6,182 nucleotides of DNA from Bacillota bacterium (GTDB lineage Bacteria; Bacillota; Clostridia; Lachnospirales; Lachnospiraceae): assembly GCA_023389295.1 (NCBI GenBank), contig JAEWEO010000284.1, positions 1-6,182 of the forward strand, given 5' to 3'. Every line of letters begins with the position of its first letter. Within the stretch, counting starts at the first letter, position 1. Positions 1 to 6,182 of this stretch are shown one piece after another. A program made the translations under genes and the position numbers. The notes beneath the pieces are model-generated. The model made no database searches. It saw only the letters and a program-made list of their open reading frames with translations, and was not told the origin of the DNA.

Positions 1-98
1 TCTATTTTTGTTGACTTTAATATATCTGATAATGACAGGAATGAGAGTAGACGATTGTTAGTAAATGAGTGGATATAACTCAAATGTTGATAAAATAA

Positions 99-133
99 GA
101 GGAAGAATATGAAGTAAAATCATATTCTTCCTC
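99..133 (-). terminator. Rho-independent terminator of the chemoreceptor remnant
   Basis: A perfect 14-bp inverted repeat (99-112 paired with 120-133) encloses a 7-base loop. Read on the minus strand it lies just after the stop codon at 145-147 and is followed by a T-rich run (TTATTTTATC), as expected of an intrinsic terminator. It resembles the terminator of the GH76 gene at 1221-1265 in stem sequence, loop size and distance from the stop, so the two appear to be copies. On the plus strand the stem is followed by CCGGCAT rather than a T run, so it should work mainly on minus-strand transcripts. Confidence 0.85.
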
Positions 134-144
134 CCGGCATACAG

Positions 145-207
145 TTATAATATATTCAGATCAATAAATCTTACATAGGACATTTTATCATTGCATGCTA
201 TAAGATT
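145..207 (-). repeat. Diverged copy of the GH76 gene's 3' end
   Basis: This stretch forms the last codons of the chemoreceptor remnant but matches the end of the GH76/crystallin gene near 1280-1327. Two runs are identical: 23 bp (177-199 with 1304-1326) and 16 bp (154-169 with 1280-1295). The similarity continues into the adjoining terminators. The encoded crystallin calcium motif NDKMS is still readable. One T is missing near position 170 relative to the GH76 copy, which shifts the frame and moves the stop to 145-147. Upstream of about 207 the sequence is chemoreceptor-like, though a short LFN match hints that the old homology may reach a little further with an internal deletion. Confidence 0.85.
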
Positions 208-1128
208 AAATAGTGGAAGCTGCGATTTCTCAGCTAGGGTTCTAATTTCATTGGCTACTACTGAAAAGCCTTTTCCGAATTCTCCGGCTCTTGCGGCTTC
301 AATCGATGCGTTCAAAAATAACAGGTTTGTCTGGTTAGCTATATCATTAATAACGTTAGTTATAGTTGTAATGGTTTGCGATTTTTGAGCTAAAATTTCA
401 ATTGCATTAATAATGTCCGTGGTTATTTCAGCGGTAGAGTTGGTTTGTTGATTAAGATACTGAGTACAGTAAGTTCCTTCATTGATACAGACCTTAGTAT
501 TATCCGCAATCTGACTAATCTCCTTCGTATTATCACTAACTAAAGCAATCTTTTTTGATAAATTATCTATATGGGTTAAGCATTTTTCTGCTGCATAATA
601 CTTTGTTCAATTTCCTTAATAGCATTCGAGATCTTTTCCGTTGTTTTGAGGAAAGATAATGATGTGTCATTTACTTCAGTTGTGGATGCCGATACTTGTC
701 CGCTTGTTTGTTTGTAATACGCTTTGCCATAAGTTGATTCTCGATAATACTAACTACAGATATTTTATCAAAGGTATCAGTATATTGATTATATAAATAT
801 TTTTTTATGTTTTTATCACTACTATATTCCACAGACACATCATCTACTGACTTTAAGCCAAAATTATGTATTCGCTTGTCATATATATCATTTGTAATGC
901 AGTAGCTTCATAATTACTCTAATACCAATAGCTGCTCTTTGAAAAATATACTATGCCTAAGAAGATAATGCATATAATTGGAACTAAAAATTATGTCATT
1001 AGTTTGAAACGCAATGAAAAAACCATGCATGAACGACTTGCATTTTACCATGATTGAATTATTTTCCCTTTTTTGAGTTCTCTCCCTAATGTTCCATGCT
1101 TTATTAGGCTTCTTAACGGATTCTTCAT
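145..1128 (-). pseudogene. Decayed methyl-accepting chemotaxis protein, fused to a GH76/crystallin gene tail
   Basis: This is a chemoreceptor gene that cannot make a working protein. It begins at an ATG (1126-1128) behind a good ribosome binding site and reads MKNPLRSLIKHGTLGRELKK. It meets in-frame stops at 1045-1047, 991-993 and 919-921. A hydrophobic membrane helix (FLVPIICIIFLGIVYF) is still readable at about 943-990. A second frame (about 671-880) holds a sensor-domain piece (SVDDVSVEYSSD). A third frame (576-720) holds the start of the signalling domain (VSASTTEVNDTS). The final frame is open from 606 to the stop at 145-147. It contains the typical hairpin tip at about 277-333 (ANQTNLLFLNASIEAARAGE, then GKGFSVVANEIRTLAEKS). 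Most of the sensor domain, the second membrane helix and any HAMP domain are missing, as is the return helix after the tip. The last codons (ACNDKMSYVR) copy the end of the GH76 protein (ACNDKMSSVR) and read through because one base was lost before the old stop. The final open stretch has no ATG that could start it. Family identity is firm; loss of function is almost certain. Confidence 0.92.
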
Positions 1129-1137
1129 CTTCTGCGC

Positions 1138-1143
1138 TCCTCC
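1138..1143 (-). promoter_or_regulatory. Ribosome binding site of the chemoreceptor remnant
   Basis: GGAGGA on the minus strand lies 9 bases before the ATG at 1126-1128. It fixes the original start of the disrupted chemoreceptor gene and shows that the 5' end of that gene is preserved. Confidence 0.75.
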
Positions 1144-1159
1144 AGTATTATTAAGCAAC

Positions 1160-1220
1160 CCCCCAATAATAAATGTCATATACTTTTTACTTAATTGGTA
1201 TGAAATGAATATATATAAGA
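1160..1220 (-). promoter_or_regulatory. Upstream block shared with the GH76 gene (copy 1)
   Basis: This probable promoter/leader region of the chemoreceptor remnant aligns with 2985-3054 upstream of the GH76 gene. Positions 1181-1220 match 3015-3054 at 32 of 40 bases without gaps, and 1160-1173 match 2985-2998 at 13 of 14. The two matches are separated by about nine fewer bases here than in the GH76 copy. A TATTAT hexamer that could be a -10 element occurs in the conserved part, but no convincing -35 is visible. The block ends exactly where the GH76 terminator stem begins (1221). Confidence 0.6.
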
Positions 1221-1265
1221 ACTGAGAGGGAGATTATGAAGAAAAATCATATTCTCCCTCTCAGT
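1221..1265 (-). terminator. Rho-independent terminator of the GH76 gene
   Basis: A 19-bp stem with one mismatch (1221-1239 with 1247-1265) closes a 7-base loop. On the minus strand it starts 21 bases after the TGA stop of the GH76 gene (1287-1289) and is followed by a T/A-rich tail. It should end GH76 transcription before the chemoreceptor remnant. The shorter terminator at 99-133 is its sequence relative. Confidence 0.88.
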
Positions 1266-1286
1266 ATGGCTTATACTACATTCAGA

Positions 1287-2954
1287 TCAATAAATTCTTA
1301 CTGAGGACATTTTATCATTGCATGCTGCGCCTACATTATGAGTTCCGTAGTTAAAGAGCCATGATTGACCATCGAAAAGCATATTTTCGTAAATAATAAT
1401 AGAATGATTCTTAGGAATTGCTAGTGAACTTACAGAGTCATTCGGAATACCAAGCTGTATTAATTCATTCAGCGAGTAGGCTCCCTTGGTAAGTGTTACA
1501 GCACTGCCTTGAAACAGATCTCCAGAGTAAAATGTGACACCTCCATCATAATAAATAATGCAAGAAGTCATTTGATCGTTGGCCGCCGGTCCTATATTAG
1601 GAGAATTACTTGTAATTTCCCACATGGTACCGGCAAAATTATCTTCACTGTAAATTTCAACAGTACATCCATTAGGAACTTTTAGTGATGTCATCCAGTT
1701 ATCCGGAACACCGGCCCTTGTGAGTGCTTCTTTTGTATATCGTCCGGGCCGCAAAATGTAAGATGCACCGCCATACTGATCATTCTCATAAACAGTTATC
1801 TGAGGAGTTGGTATAGACTGCTTATTCTCAGACTGATCAGGAGAAATAACCTGCAGAAAGGCAACCGCACTGCTGGCTTCATAAGTCTGGATCATACCGC
1901 TTGAGCAGGGAACAGTATAATCTCGGTACATCAGATTTCGCAGAGTATCCCTATTTGACCAAGCCAGGTTAATATTATCCTGAATCCACGGAAGCCATTG
2001 TGTTTGTCCACAGTCATTGATCAGAATAGAAATATAGTGTGCAAAAATTGCTTTCATAGTACCCTGCTCATTCCAATCGCCTTCTGCTGGTAAGATACCG
2101 TCATTATTACACATGACTTCCTTAGTATAATTGGCTGCTAAATTTACATCATTTAAATAACTTGTGTTGCCGGTGGCAAGATAGAGCATAGAGGCGGCTC
2201 CAATCATTGTCCCCTGATTATAAGTATAATTGGTCCAATCTACAATTCCCTGATCGGATATCAAATCGGGTACGCTGCCGGTGGAGGTGTTAAAAAGGTT
2301 CGTTCGTGCCCAACTGTAGATATCAATTGCTTTATTCAGATAATCCACATTTCCGGTTATATCATAGAATTTCAGGGCTGCTATGACGGTCGGATAGTTG
2401 ATGCATGAATTTTTATGACCCTTTCCCATACCATTTGGTCCAAATCCCCAAAAAACGCCGCCATTCACAGGATCATAGGCTCTGGAGTATACATTATCAA
2501 AGCCGTCGGAGGCTACGTTAAGGTATTCTGCATTTCCCGTTATTTCGTAAGCGCGAGCCATTGAAATAATCCACCACATCAAATCATCAAAAACAAACCA
2601 TACATCCTGATTATTCCAATTATAACCGTCATATTGTGCATATCCGCCCTCGTAAATATCATTGGTTAGGGTCAGATATTTATTGTCACCGGTTCTTTCG
2701 TATGCGTCCATCACCATATTCCAGAAAATTGCGTGAGTCCATATGGCAGCAATGCCGTTCTTATCAGTATTCCCGTAATATAATTTGGTGTTCGGGTTAT
2801 AGCAATAGTTCTGAAATGCGTCCATAGCAACATCAGCAGCGGTAGAAGTATAGGCTTTAACAGTTACTGGGTCTGATAAAAATGTTGAAACAAATAATAA
2901 TGCCGTTAAGAGTAGTACAAGAACATTTTTGGACTTGCTTTTAAAGATTTTCAT
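1287..2954 (-). CDS. Secreted GH76 alpha-1,6-mannanase with two beta-gamma-crystallin domains
   Basis: The product is a 555-residue exported enzyme predicted to cleave alpha-1,6-mannan backbones (endo-acting, retaining family GH76), as in yeast cell-wall mannan. Residues 1-34 form a signal peptide (lysine-rich start, hydrophobic VLVLLLTALLFVSTF, likely cleavage after VKA). Residues about 37-370 form the GH76 (alpha/alpha)6 domain. It contains the paired catalytic aspartates D123-D124 in FDDLMWW, at nearly the same numbering as the Asp pair known from the Bacillus circulans enzyme, and repeated AYEITGNAEYL-type helices. A short polar linker (about 371-385) leads to two crystallin domains (about 386-468 and 472-555). 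Each has two calcium motifs of the (N/D)(N/D)xx(S/T)S type: DNWMTS (418-423), NDQMTS (459-464), NDSVSS (505-510) and NDKMSS (546-551). The crystallin domains may stabilise the enzyme or bind carbohydrate; which is unknown. The start is supported by AGGAGG 8 bases upstream. The gene is divergent from GH38, with which it probably cooperates. No cell-wall anchor is seen. Identity is confident; exact substrate is inferred. Confidence 0.93.
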   Translation of the reverse strand: MKIFKSKSKNVLVLLLTALLFVSTFLSDPVTVKAYTSTAADVAMDAFQNYCYNPNTKLYYGNTDKNGIAAIWTHAIFWNMVMDAYERTGDNKYLTLTNDIYEGGYAQYDGYNWNNQDVWFVFDDLMWWIISMARAYEITGNAEYLNVASDGFDNVYSRAYDPVNGGVFWGFGPNGMGKGHKNSCINYPTVIAALKFYDITGNVDYLNKAIDIYSWARTNLFNTSTGSVPDLISDQGIVDWTNYTYNQGTMIGAASMLYLATGNTSYLNDVNLAANYTKEVMCNNDGILPAEGDWNEQGTMKAIFAHYISILINDCGQTQWLPWIQDNINLAWSNRDTLRNLMYRDYTVPCSSGMIQTYEASSAVAFLQVISPDQSENKQSIPTPQITVYENDQYGGASYILRPGRYTKEALTRAGVPDNWMTSLKVPNGCTVEIYSEDNFAGTMWEITSNSPNIGPAANDQMTSCIIYYDGGVTFYSGDLFQGSAVTLTKGAYSLNELIQLGIPNDSVSSLAIPKNHSIIIYENMLFDGQSWLFNYGTHNVGAACNDKMSSVRIY

Positions 2955-2962
2955 TAAAAAAC

Positions 2963-2968
2963 CCTCCT
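2963..2968 (-). promoter_or_regulatory. Ribosome binding site of the GH76 gene
   Basis: AGGAGG on the minus strand lies 8 bases before the ATG at 2952-2954. It is a strong consensus site and fixes the start codon ahead of the signal peptide. Confidence 0.85.
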
Positions 2969-2984
2969 TAATTTAATAAATAAA

Positions 2985-3054
2985 CCCTCAATAATAAAAG
3001 TTACATAATAAAAGTAATATTTACTTGATTGGTATGTAATGGATAAAAGTAAGA
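2985..3054 (-). promoter_or_regulatory. Upstream block of the GH76 gene (copy 2), with palindrome and direct repeats
   Basis: This is the likely promoter/operator region of the GH76 gene and aligns with 1160-1220 upstream of the chemoreceptor remnant. It contains a perfect 6-bp-arm palindrome, AAGTAA-TAT-TTACTT (3012-3026). It also has three direct copies of ATAAAAGTWA on the plus strand (2994-3003, 3008-3017, 3043-3052). The palindrome and clean repeats are not kept in the chemoreceptor copy, which lacks about nine bases there. Exact -35 and -10 elements cannot be fixed by eye. Confidence 0.55.
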
Positions 3055-3085
3055 AGATGATTGGAAATTAATTTTGCTTTATACT

Positions 3086-3115
3086 GGTAGTGTCCGGATA
3101 TAGGACAGATATACC
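3086..3115. promoter_or_regulatory. Imperfect dyad between the divergent mannan genes
   Basis: Outer arms GGTA/TACC (3086-3089 with 3112-3115) and inner arms TGTCC/GGACA (3091-3095 with 3103-3107) surround GGATATA, giving an operator-like dyad of about 30 bp roughly 70 bases before the GH38 start. TTGCTT at 3074-3079 with GATATA at 3097-3102, 17 bases apart, is a weak plus-strand promoter candidate that would overlap it. A regulator site is an inference; no regulator gene is in view. Confidence 0.35.
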
Positions 3116-3129
3116 TAAAATTATGATAA

Positions 3130-3161
3130 AAGTCCACTGATAAACTAACATTAGTCTACTT
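3130..3161 (+). promoter_or_regulatory. Inverted repeat in the GH38 leader
   Basis: Arms 3130-3141 and 3150-3161 can form nine Watson-Crick pairs and one G-U pair, with a 2x2 internal loop and an 8-base apical loop. It ends 21 bases before the GH38 ATG, so it could be an operator or an RNA hairpin in the leader. No T run follows, so it is not an obvious terminator. It matches no riboswitch class that I recognise. Confidence 0.35.
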
Positions 3162-3182
3162 CGGTTTCAGAAAGAAATTGAT

Positions 3183-6179
3183 ATGATAACTAAATATCAT
3201 GGAAGGAGGGCAAATGAATTGCTTAAAATTGTTTTTGACGGAGAGAAAAGAGAGGAAATAGATCATTTGGTTGAGCTTTTGTTTGAGGAAGCTTACAGCA
3301 AGCTATGCAAATTGAAATGTGTCGCCTATGTATCAAAGGAGCCCTTGGCATTTGAACACCGGTTTCAGGGCAGGAAAACATCCCTTACCATAGGAGACAG
3401 ATGGGCAGAAGATGTTTTTGACTGTGCATGGCTGCATATTACAGGGGATAAACCAAAAGATTATCAAAATAATGAATTAGTGTTTTTACTGGACTGTGGC
3501 GGGGAAGGTCTTGTTTATACCGGAAATGGGACAATAAAACAGGCTATCACCTGTTATGCGTCTGATTTTGAGGAACAGCTTGGATCACCGGTGAAAAAAG
3601 TTGTCTTAGCAGACAATGATCTGTATTTGGATGGTAAGATAGACTTTTGGATTGACTGCGGTGCCAATGATCTTTTCGGTAAGATGAAAGAGGAATCCCG
3701 TATTCATAATCTATTTGTTGCCAAAACCAATAGTGAGATCAGAGAATTGGCATATGATCTGCAGGTATTGCTTACCATAGTTGATTATAGCGAGGACGAA
3801 GACTTTAAAAATGAAATAATAAAAGAATTGATGGAAATTGGCCCTGTAAACAGGATAGATAATAGTCTTGCATTAGAAATCAGAAGAAAAATTGAACATC
3901 TGATGAACAGGAAAAATGAGGAGGAAGTCTTCGCGTATTCAGCGATAGGACATGGACATCTTGATTTGGCATGGCTATGGCCGATAAGAGAAAGTATCAG
4001 AAAAGGAGCCAGAACCTTTGCCACTCAGATTAAAAATATAGAAAGATATCCGGAGTATGTATTTGGTGCATCGCAAGCCCAGTTGTATCAATGGATCAAA
4101 GAAAGCTATCCACAACTGTATAAAAAGATAAAAGTTCTGGCGAAAAAACCCAACTGGGATTTGCAGGGTGCAACCTGGGTGGAGATGGATAGTAATCTTA
4201 TTAGTACAGAGAGCATGATCAGGCAATTTTATTATGGGAAGAAATTTTTTAGGCAGGAATTTTGTGAAGATATGAAAATTTTTTGGGTACCGGACAGCTT
4301 CGGATATTCAGCGTGTATACCACAAATTATGAAATTAGCAAAGGTGCCTTATTTTTTAACACAAAAGATGAGCTGGAATACAGTAAATAAGTTCCCGTAC
4401 CATTCTTTCTATTGGGAAGGTTTGGATGGCTCAAGGGTTCTTGCACATATGCTTCCGGAAAGCACTTACAATTCACCCATGCGGGGAGATTTTCTGAAGA
4501 AAGGTGAGAAAAACTACATGGAGCGTGACATCTCCAATCATGCCATGATTTTATTTGGTATCGGAGATGGAGGAGCAGGTCCGGGCTATGAACATATTGA
4601 GAGAGCGATACGATATCAGGATATAAAAGGTATGCCCCTGGTTAAAATAGAAAAGAGCATGGTTTTTTTTGAAAAGCTTGACAATTGTGTAACTGATTAT
4701 CCGGTGTATCAAGGAGAGTTATATCTGGAGAAACATCAGGGAACTTACACAACCCAGTCAAAAAACAAAAATTATAATAGAAAGTGTGAATTTGCATTGC
4801 GAAATTATGAGATGCTTATACCTTTGGCCAGAGAACGTAATATTGATTTACCAATTGATAAGGAAAAGATGGAAACGCTTTGGAAGGAAATCTTACTTTA
4901 TCAGTTTCATGACATATTGCCGGGCTCATCAATTAACCGCGTTTACTTGGAAAGTATAGAAAGATATGAGTTGATATACTCTGAACTGACCAATGCAATT
5001 GATTTTATTCTGGCTTATCTGTTTCCGAAAAGGTCAGTAATAAATTTTAATGCGTTTAATTATGAAAAAAACCTTAAGATGGATAAGGATTGGTACCGGG
5101 TCAAAGTACCCGCACTCGGTGGGGTAACGGTGGGTAAGAAAGACAAGGTCGTCGATTTTAAAGCTGTTTGCGGTATCAATCATATTGAAAATGACAGAAT
5201 GATAGTTTCTTTTGAAAAGGGATATATCTCATCCTTATATGATAAACAGCTAGATAAGGAATTTGTTATGGATGGGAAGCAAATGGCGGTATTATCAAAA
5301 TACACGGATGAAGGAGACTGCTGGGATATTGCACCAGTTGCCTATCAGCAAACAAGAGAGGACGCCAGATGCGTTTCTTTTAGAACAGGAGTTGACGGAC
5401 CGAAAGCCTATGCCATATGTGAATATATAGTAGAGAAAAGCCTGTTCAGACAGGAGTTTTCAATTCTGGATGGAGAAAATATGGTATCCACTGATCTGGA
5501 AATAGACTGGCATCAGGAAAGTTCCATGCTAAGAGTATCATTTCCTGTTAATATTAATACCAATGAGTGCAATTTTAACCTTTCATACGGCCACCTTGCC
5601 AGAAAAACAACAGAGGATAATAGTGTGGAACTGGCACAGTTTGAAGTCTCTGGACATAAATTCGTTGATATGTCGGAAGATTTATATGGCATTTCTCTTA
5701 TCAATGACAGTAAATACGGTTATCGTTGTAAACATGGTATCATGGACCTGAATCTGGTAAGGAGTCCTAAACATGGACCGGGTACTAATGTTGACCAGGG
5801 AAAGCAGAAGATACGTTATGCATTGCTGACGCATTCGGGTAAATTAGGTGTGGATACCTATAAGCAGGCTTATTATATAAATAATCCATTTGTCATAACA
5901 GGTAGCGATTTTGAGAAAGTAAATTCATATAGGATTTATAAGACGACAAATGAAAATATTATATTAGAGACAGTAAAAATTCCAGAGGATGATAATGGAA
6001 TAATTGTCAGGTATTATAATTGCAGTAACACAAGGCAATCGGCAATCATTACGATAGAAGGTTATAGTGCCAATGAGCTTGTTGATATTACGGAGGATAA
6101 AATAAGTGTTATTGATGACAATAGGATCACTTTGAATGCTTTTGAACTTGTTAATATAAGATATGTAAGGAAAGGGTAG
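3183..6179 (+). CDS. Cytoplasmic GH38 alpha-mannosidase
   Basis: The product is a 998-residue, complete class II alpha-mannosidase (GH38, retaining, divalent-metal dependent) that would release mannose from manno-oligosaccharides inside the cell, since no signal peptide or membrane helix is present. Residues 1 to about 245 form the N-terminal region typical of the long AMS1/MAN2C1-like enzymes. Residues about 250-545 form the catalytic barrel. It contains HGHLDLAWLWP (257-267), with metal ligands expected at H259 and D261, then WVEMDSNLIS (332-341) and WVPDSFGYS (368-376), with D371 the expected nucleophile. GIGDGGAGPG (459-468) and HQGTYTTQ (518-525) follow. YQFHDILPGSSI (573-584) carries another expected metal ligand, H576. 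Residues about 610-998 are the beta-rich C-terminal part. All expected catalytic motifs are intact. The start is uncertain: the ATG at 3183 lacks a clear ribosome binding site, while AGGAGG lies 9 bases before an in-frame TTG at 3219. The gene is divergent from the secreted GH76 enzyme, which suggests a joint role in mannan use. Confidence 0.96.
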   Translation: MITKYHGRRANELLKIVFDGEKREEIDHLVELLFEEAYSKLCKLKCVAYVSKEPLAFEHRFQGRKTSLTIGDRWAEDVFDCAWLHITGDKPKDYQNNELVFLLDCGGEGLVYTGNGTIKQAITCYASDFEEQLGSPVKKVVLADNDLYLDGKIDFWIDCGANDLFGKMKEESRIHNLFVAKTNSEIRELAYDLQVLLTIVDYSEDEDFKNEIIKELMEIGPVNRIDNSLALEIRRKIEHLMNRKNEEEVFAYSAIGHGHLDLAWLWPIRESIRKGARTFATQIKNIERYPEYVFGASQAQLYQWIKESYPQLYKKIKVLAKKPNWDLQGATWVEMDSNLISTESMIRQFYYGKKFFRQEFCEDMKIFWVPDSFGYSACIPQIMKLAKVPYFLTQKMSWNTVNKFPYHSFYWEGLDGSRVLAHMLPESTYNSPMRGDFLKKGEKNYMERDISNHAMILFGIGDGGAGPGYEHIERAIRYQDIKGMPLVKIEKSMVFFEKLDNCVTDYPVYQGELYLEKHQGTYTTQSKNKNYNRKCEFALRNYEMLIPLARERNIDLPIDKEKMETLWKEILLYQFHDILPGSSINRVYLESIERYELIYSELTNAIDFILAYLFPKRSVINFNAFNYEKNLKMDKDWYRVKVPALGGVTVGKKDKVVDFKAVCGINHIENDRMIVSFEKGYISSLYDKQLDKEFVMDGKQMAVLSKYTDEGDCWDIAPVAYQQTREDARCVSFRTGVDGPKAYAICEYIVEKSLFRQEFSILDGENMVSTDLEIDWHQESSMLRVSFPVNINTNECNFNLSYGHLARKTTEDNSVELAQFEVSGHKFVDMSEDLYGISLINDSKYGYRCKHGIMDLNLVRSPKHGPGTNVDQGKQKIRYALLTHSGKLGVDTYKQAYYINNPFVITGSDFEKVNSYRIYKTTNENIILETVKIPEDDNGIIVRYYNCSNTRQSAIITIEGYSANELVDITEDKISVIDDNRITLNAFELVNIRYVRKG
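3204..3209 (+). promoter_or_regulatory. Strong Shine-Dalgarno sequence inside the predicted GH38 start
   Basis: AGGAGG sits within codons 8-9 of the long GH38 reading frame. It is 9 bases from the in-frame TTG at 3219, ideal for initiation, and only 4 bases from an out-of-frame ATG at 3214 that opens a reading frame of about 16 codons. It could mark the true start (a 986-residue protein), a second start, or simply coincide with Gly-Arg-Arg codons. Confidence 0.4.
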
Positions 6180-6182
6180 CAT

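Noticed and set aside
1..78. Possible C-terminal end of an upstream plus-strand gene (frame 1 open to a TAA at 76-78; frame 2 open and hydrophobic to a TAG at 59-61).
   Set aside because: Two overlapping frames are both open over this short edge, neither has recognisable motifs, and chance openness over 20-25 codons is common.
53..78. Weak resemblance of this stretch to the GATTGGTATGTAATGGATA part of the shared upstream block, which would make a third copy.
   Set aside because: It needs several gaps and the rest of the block is not recognisable, so it is not above chance in AT-rich DNA.
191..388. Plus-strand 65-codon open frame.
   Set aside because: It lies opposite the conserved chemoreceptor tip coding on the minus strand and has no family features or ribosome binding site.
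3086..3161. The dyads before GH38 considered as ends of an insertion sequence.
   Set aside because: There is no transposase, no target-site duplication and no matching second end in the window.
3214..3261. Short out-of-frame leader peptide starting MNCLKLF overlapping the GH38 start.
   Set aside because: It is only about 16 codons, lies 4 bases from the Shine-Dalgarno sequence, and has no regulatory codon run; coincidence is more likely.
3785..4226. Two minus-strand open frames inside the GH38 gene.
   Set aside because: They are antisense to the conserved catalytic domain and show no features of their own.
5513..5751. Open frames on both strands within the GH38 C-terminal region.
   Set aside because: They are shadows of the long, intact GH38 reading frame and have no independent support.

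Overview
The window looks like low-GC, Gram-positive Firmicutes DNA, most likely an anaerobic, motile, polysaccharide-degrading clostridium of the Lachnospiraceae type. The evidence is AT-rich intergenic DNA, strong AGGAGG ribosome binding sites, a clostridial-style chemoreceptor remnant, and two glycoside hydrolases aimed at alpha-mannan. The species assignment is inference.

From left to right, positions 1-144 hold no gene I can assign, but they include a perfect 14-bp stem terminator (99-133). Positions 145-1128 (minus strand) are a decayed methyl-accepting chemotaxis protein gene. It keeps a good ribosome binding site, an ATG, a first membrane helix, a piece of the sensor domain and a near-perfect signalling hairpin tip. 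It also has three in-frame stops and several frameshifts, and has lost the rest of the sensor domain and any HAMP segment. Its last codons are not chemoreceptor sequence. They are a diverged copy of the final codons of the neighbouring mannanase gene, followed by a diverged copy of that gene's terminator. Positions 1287-2954 (minus) encode a secreted GH76 alpha-1,6-mannanase-like enzyme with two C-terminal beta-gamma-crystallin domains. Its terminator is at 1221-1265. A divergent intergenic region of about 230 bp (2955-3182) contains repeats and dyads and separates it from a complete GH38 alpha-mannosidase (3183-6179, plus), which ends three bases before the window edge.

The two intact genes make a coherent pair. 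The GH76 enzyme has a signal peptide and would cut the alpha-1,6-mannan backbone outside the cell. The GH38 enzyme has no signal peptide and would trim imported manno-oligosaccharides in the cytoplasm. Yeast or other fungal cell-wall mannan, or high-mannose glycans, are the likely substrates. No transporter, regulator or sugar kinase is visible here.

The most unusual structure is that the chemoreceptor remnant and the GH76 gene share sequence on both flanks: a block of about 60-70 bp upstream of each start (1160-1220 and 2985-3054), and about 90 bp covering the last codons and terminator of each (about 99-199 and 1221-1326). The chemoreceptor therefore sits between flanks that look like those of a second, lost GH76/crystallin gene copy. 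I see no phage, CRISPR, defence or RNA-gene signal, and no evidence for a wholly new system.
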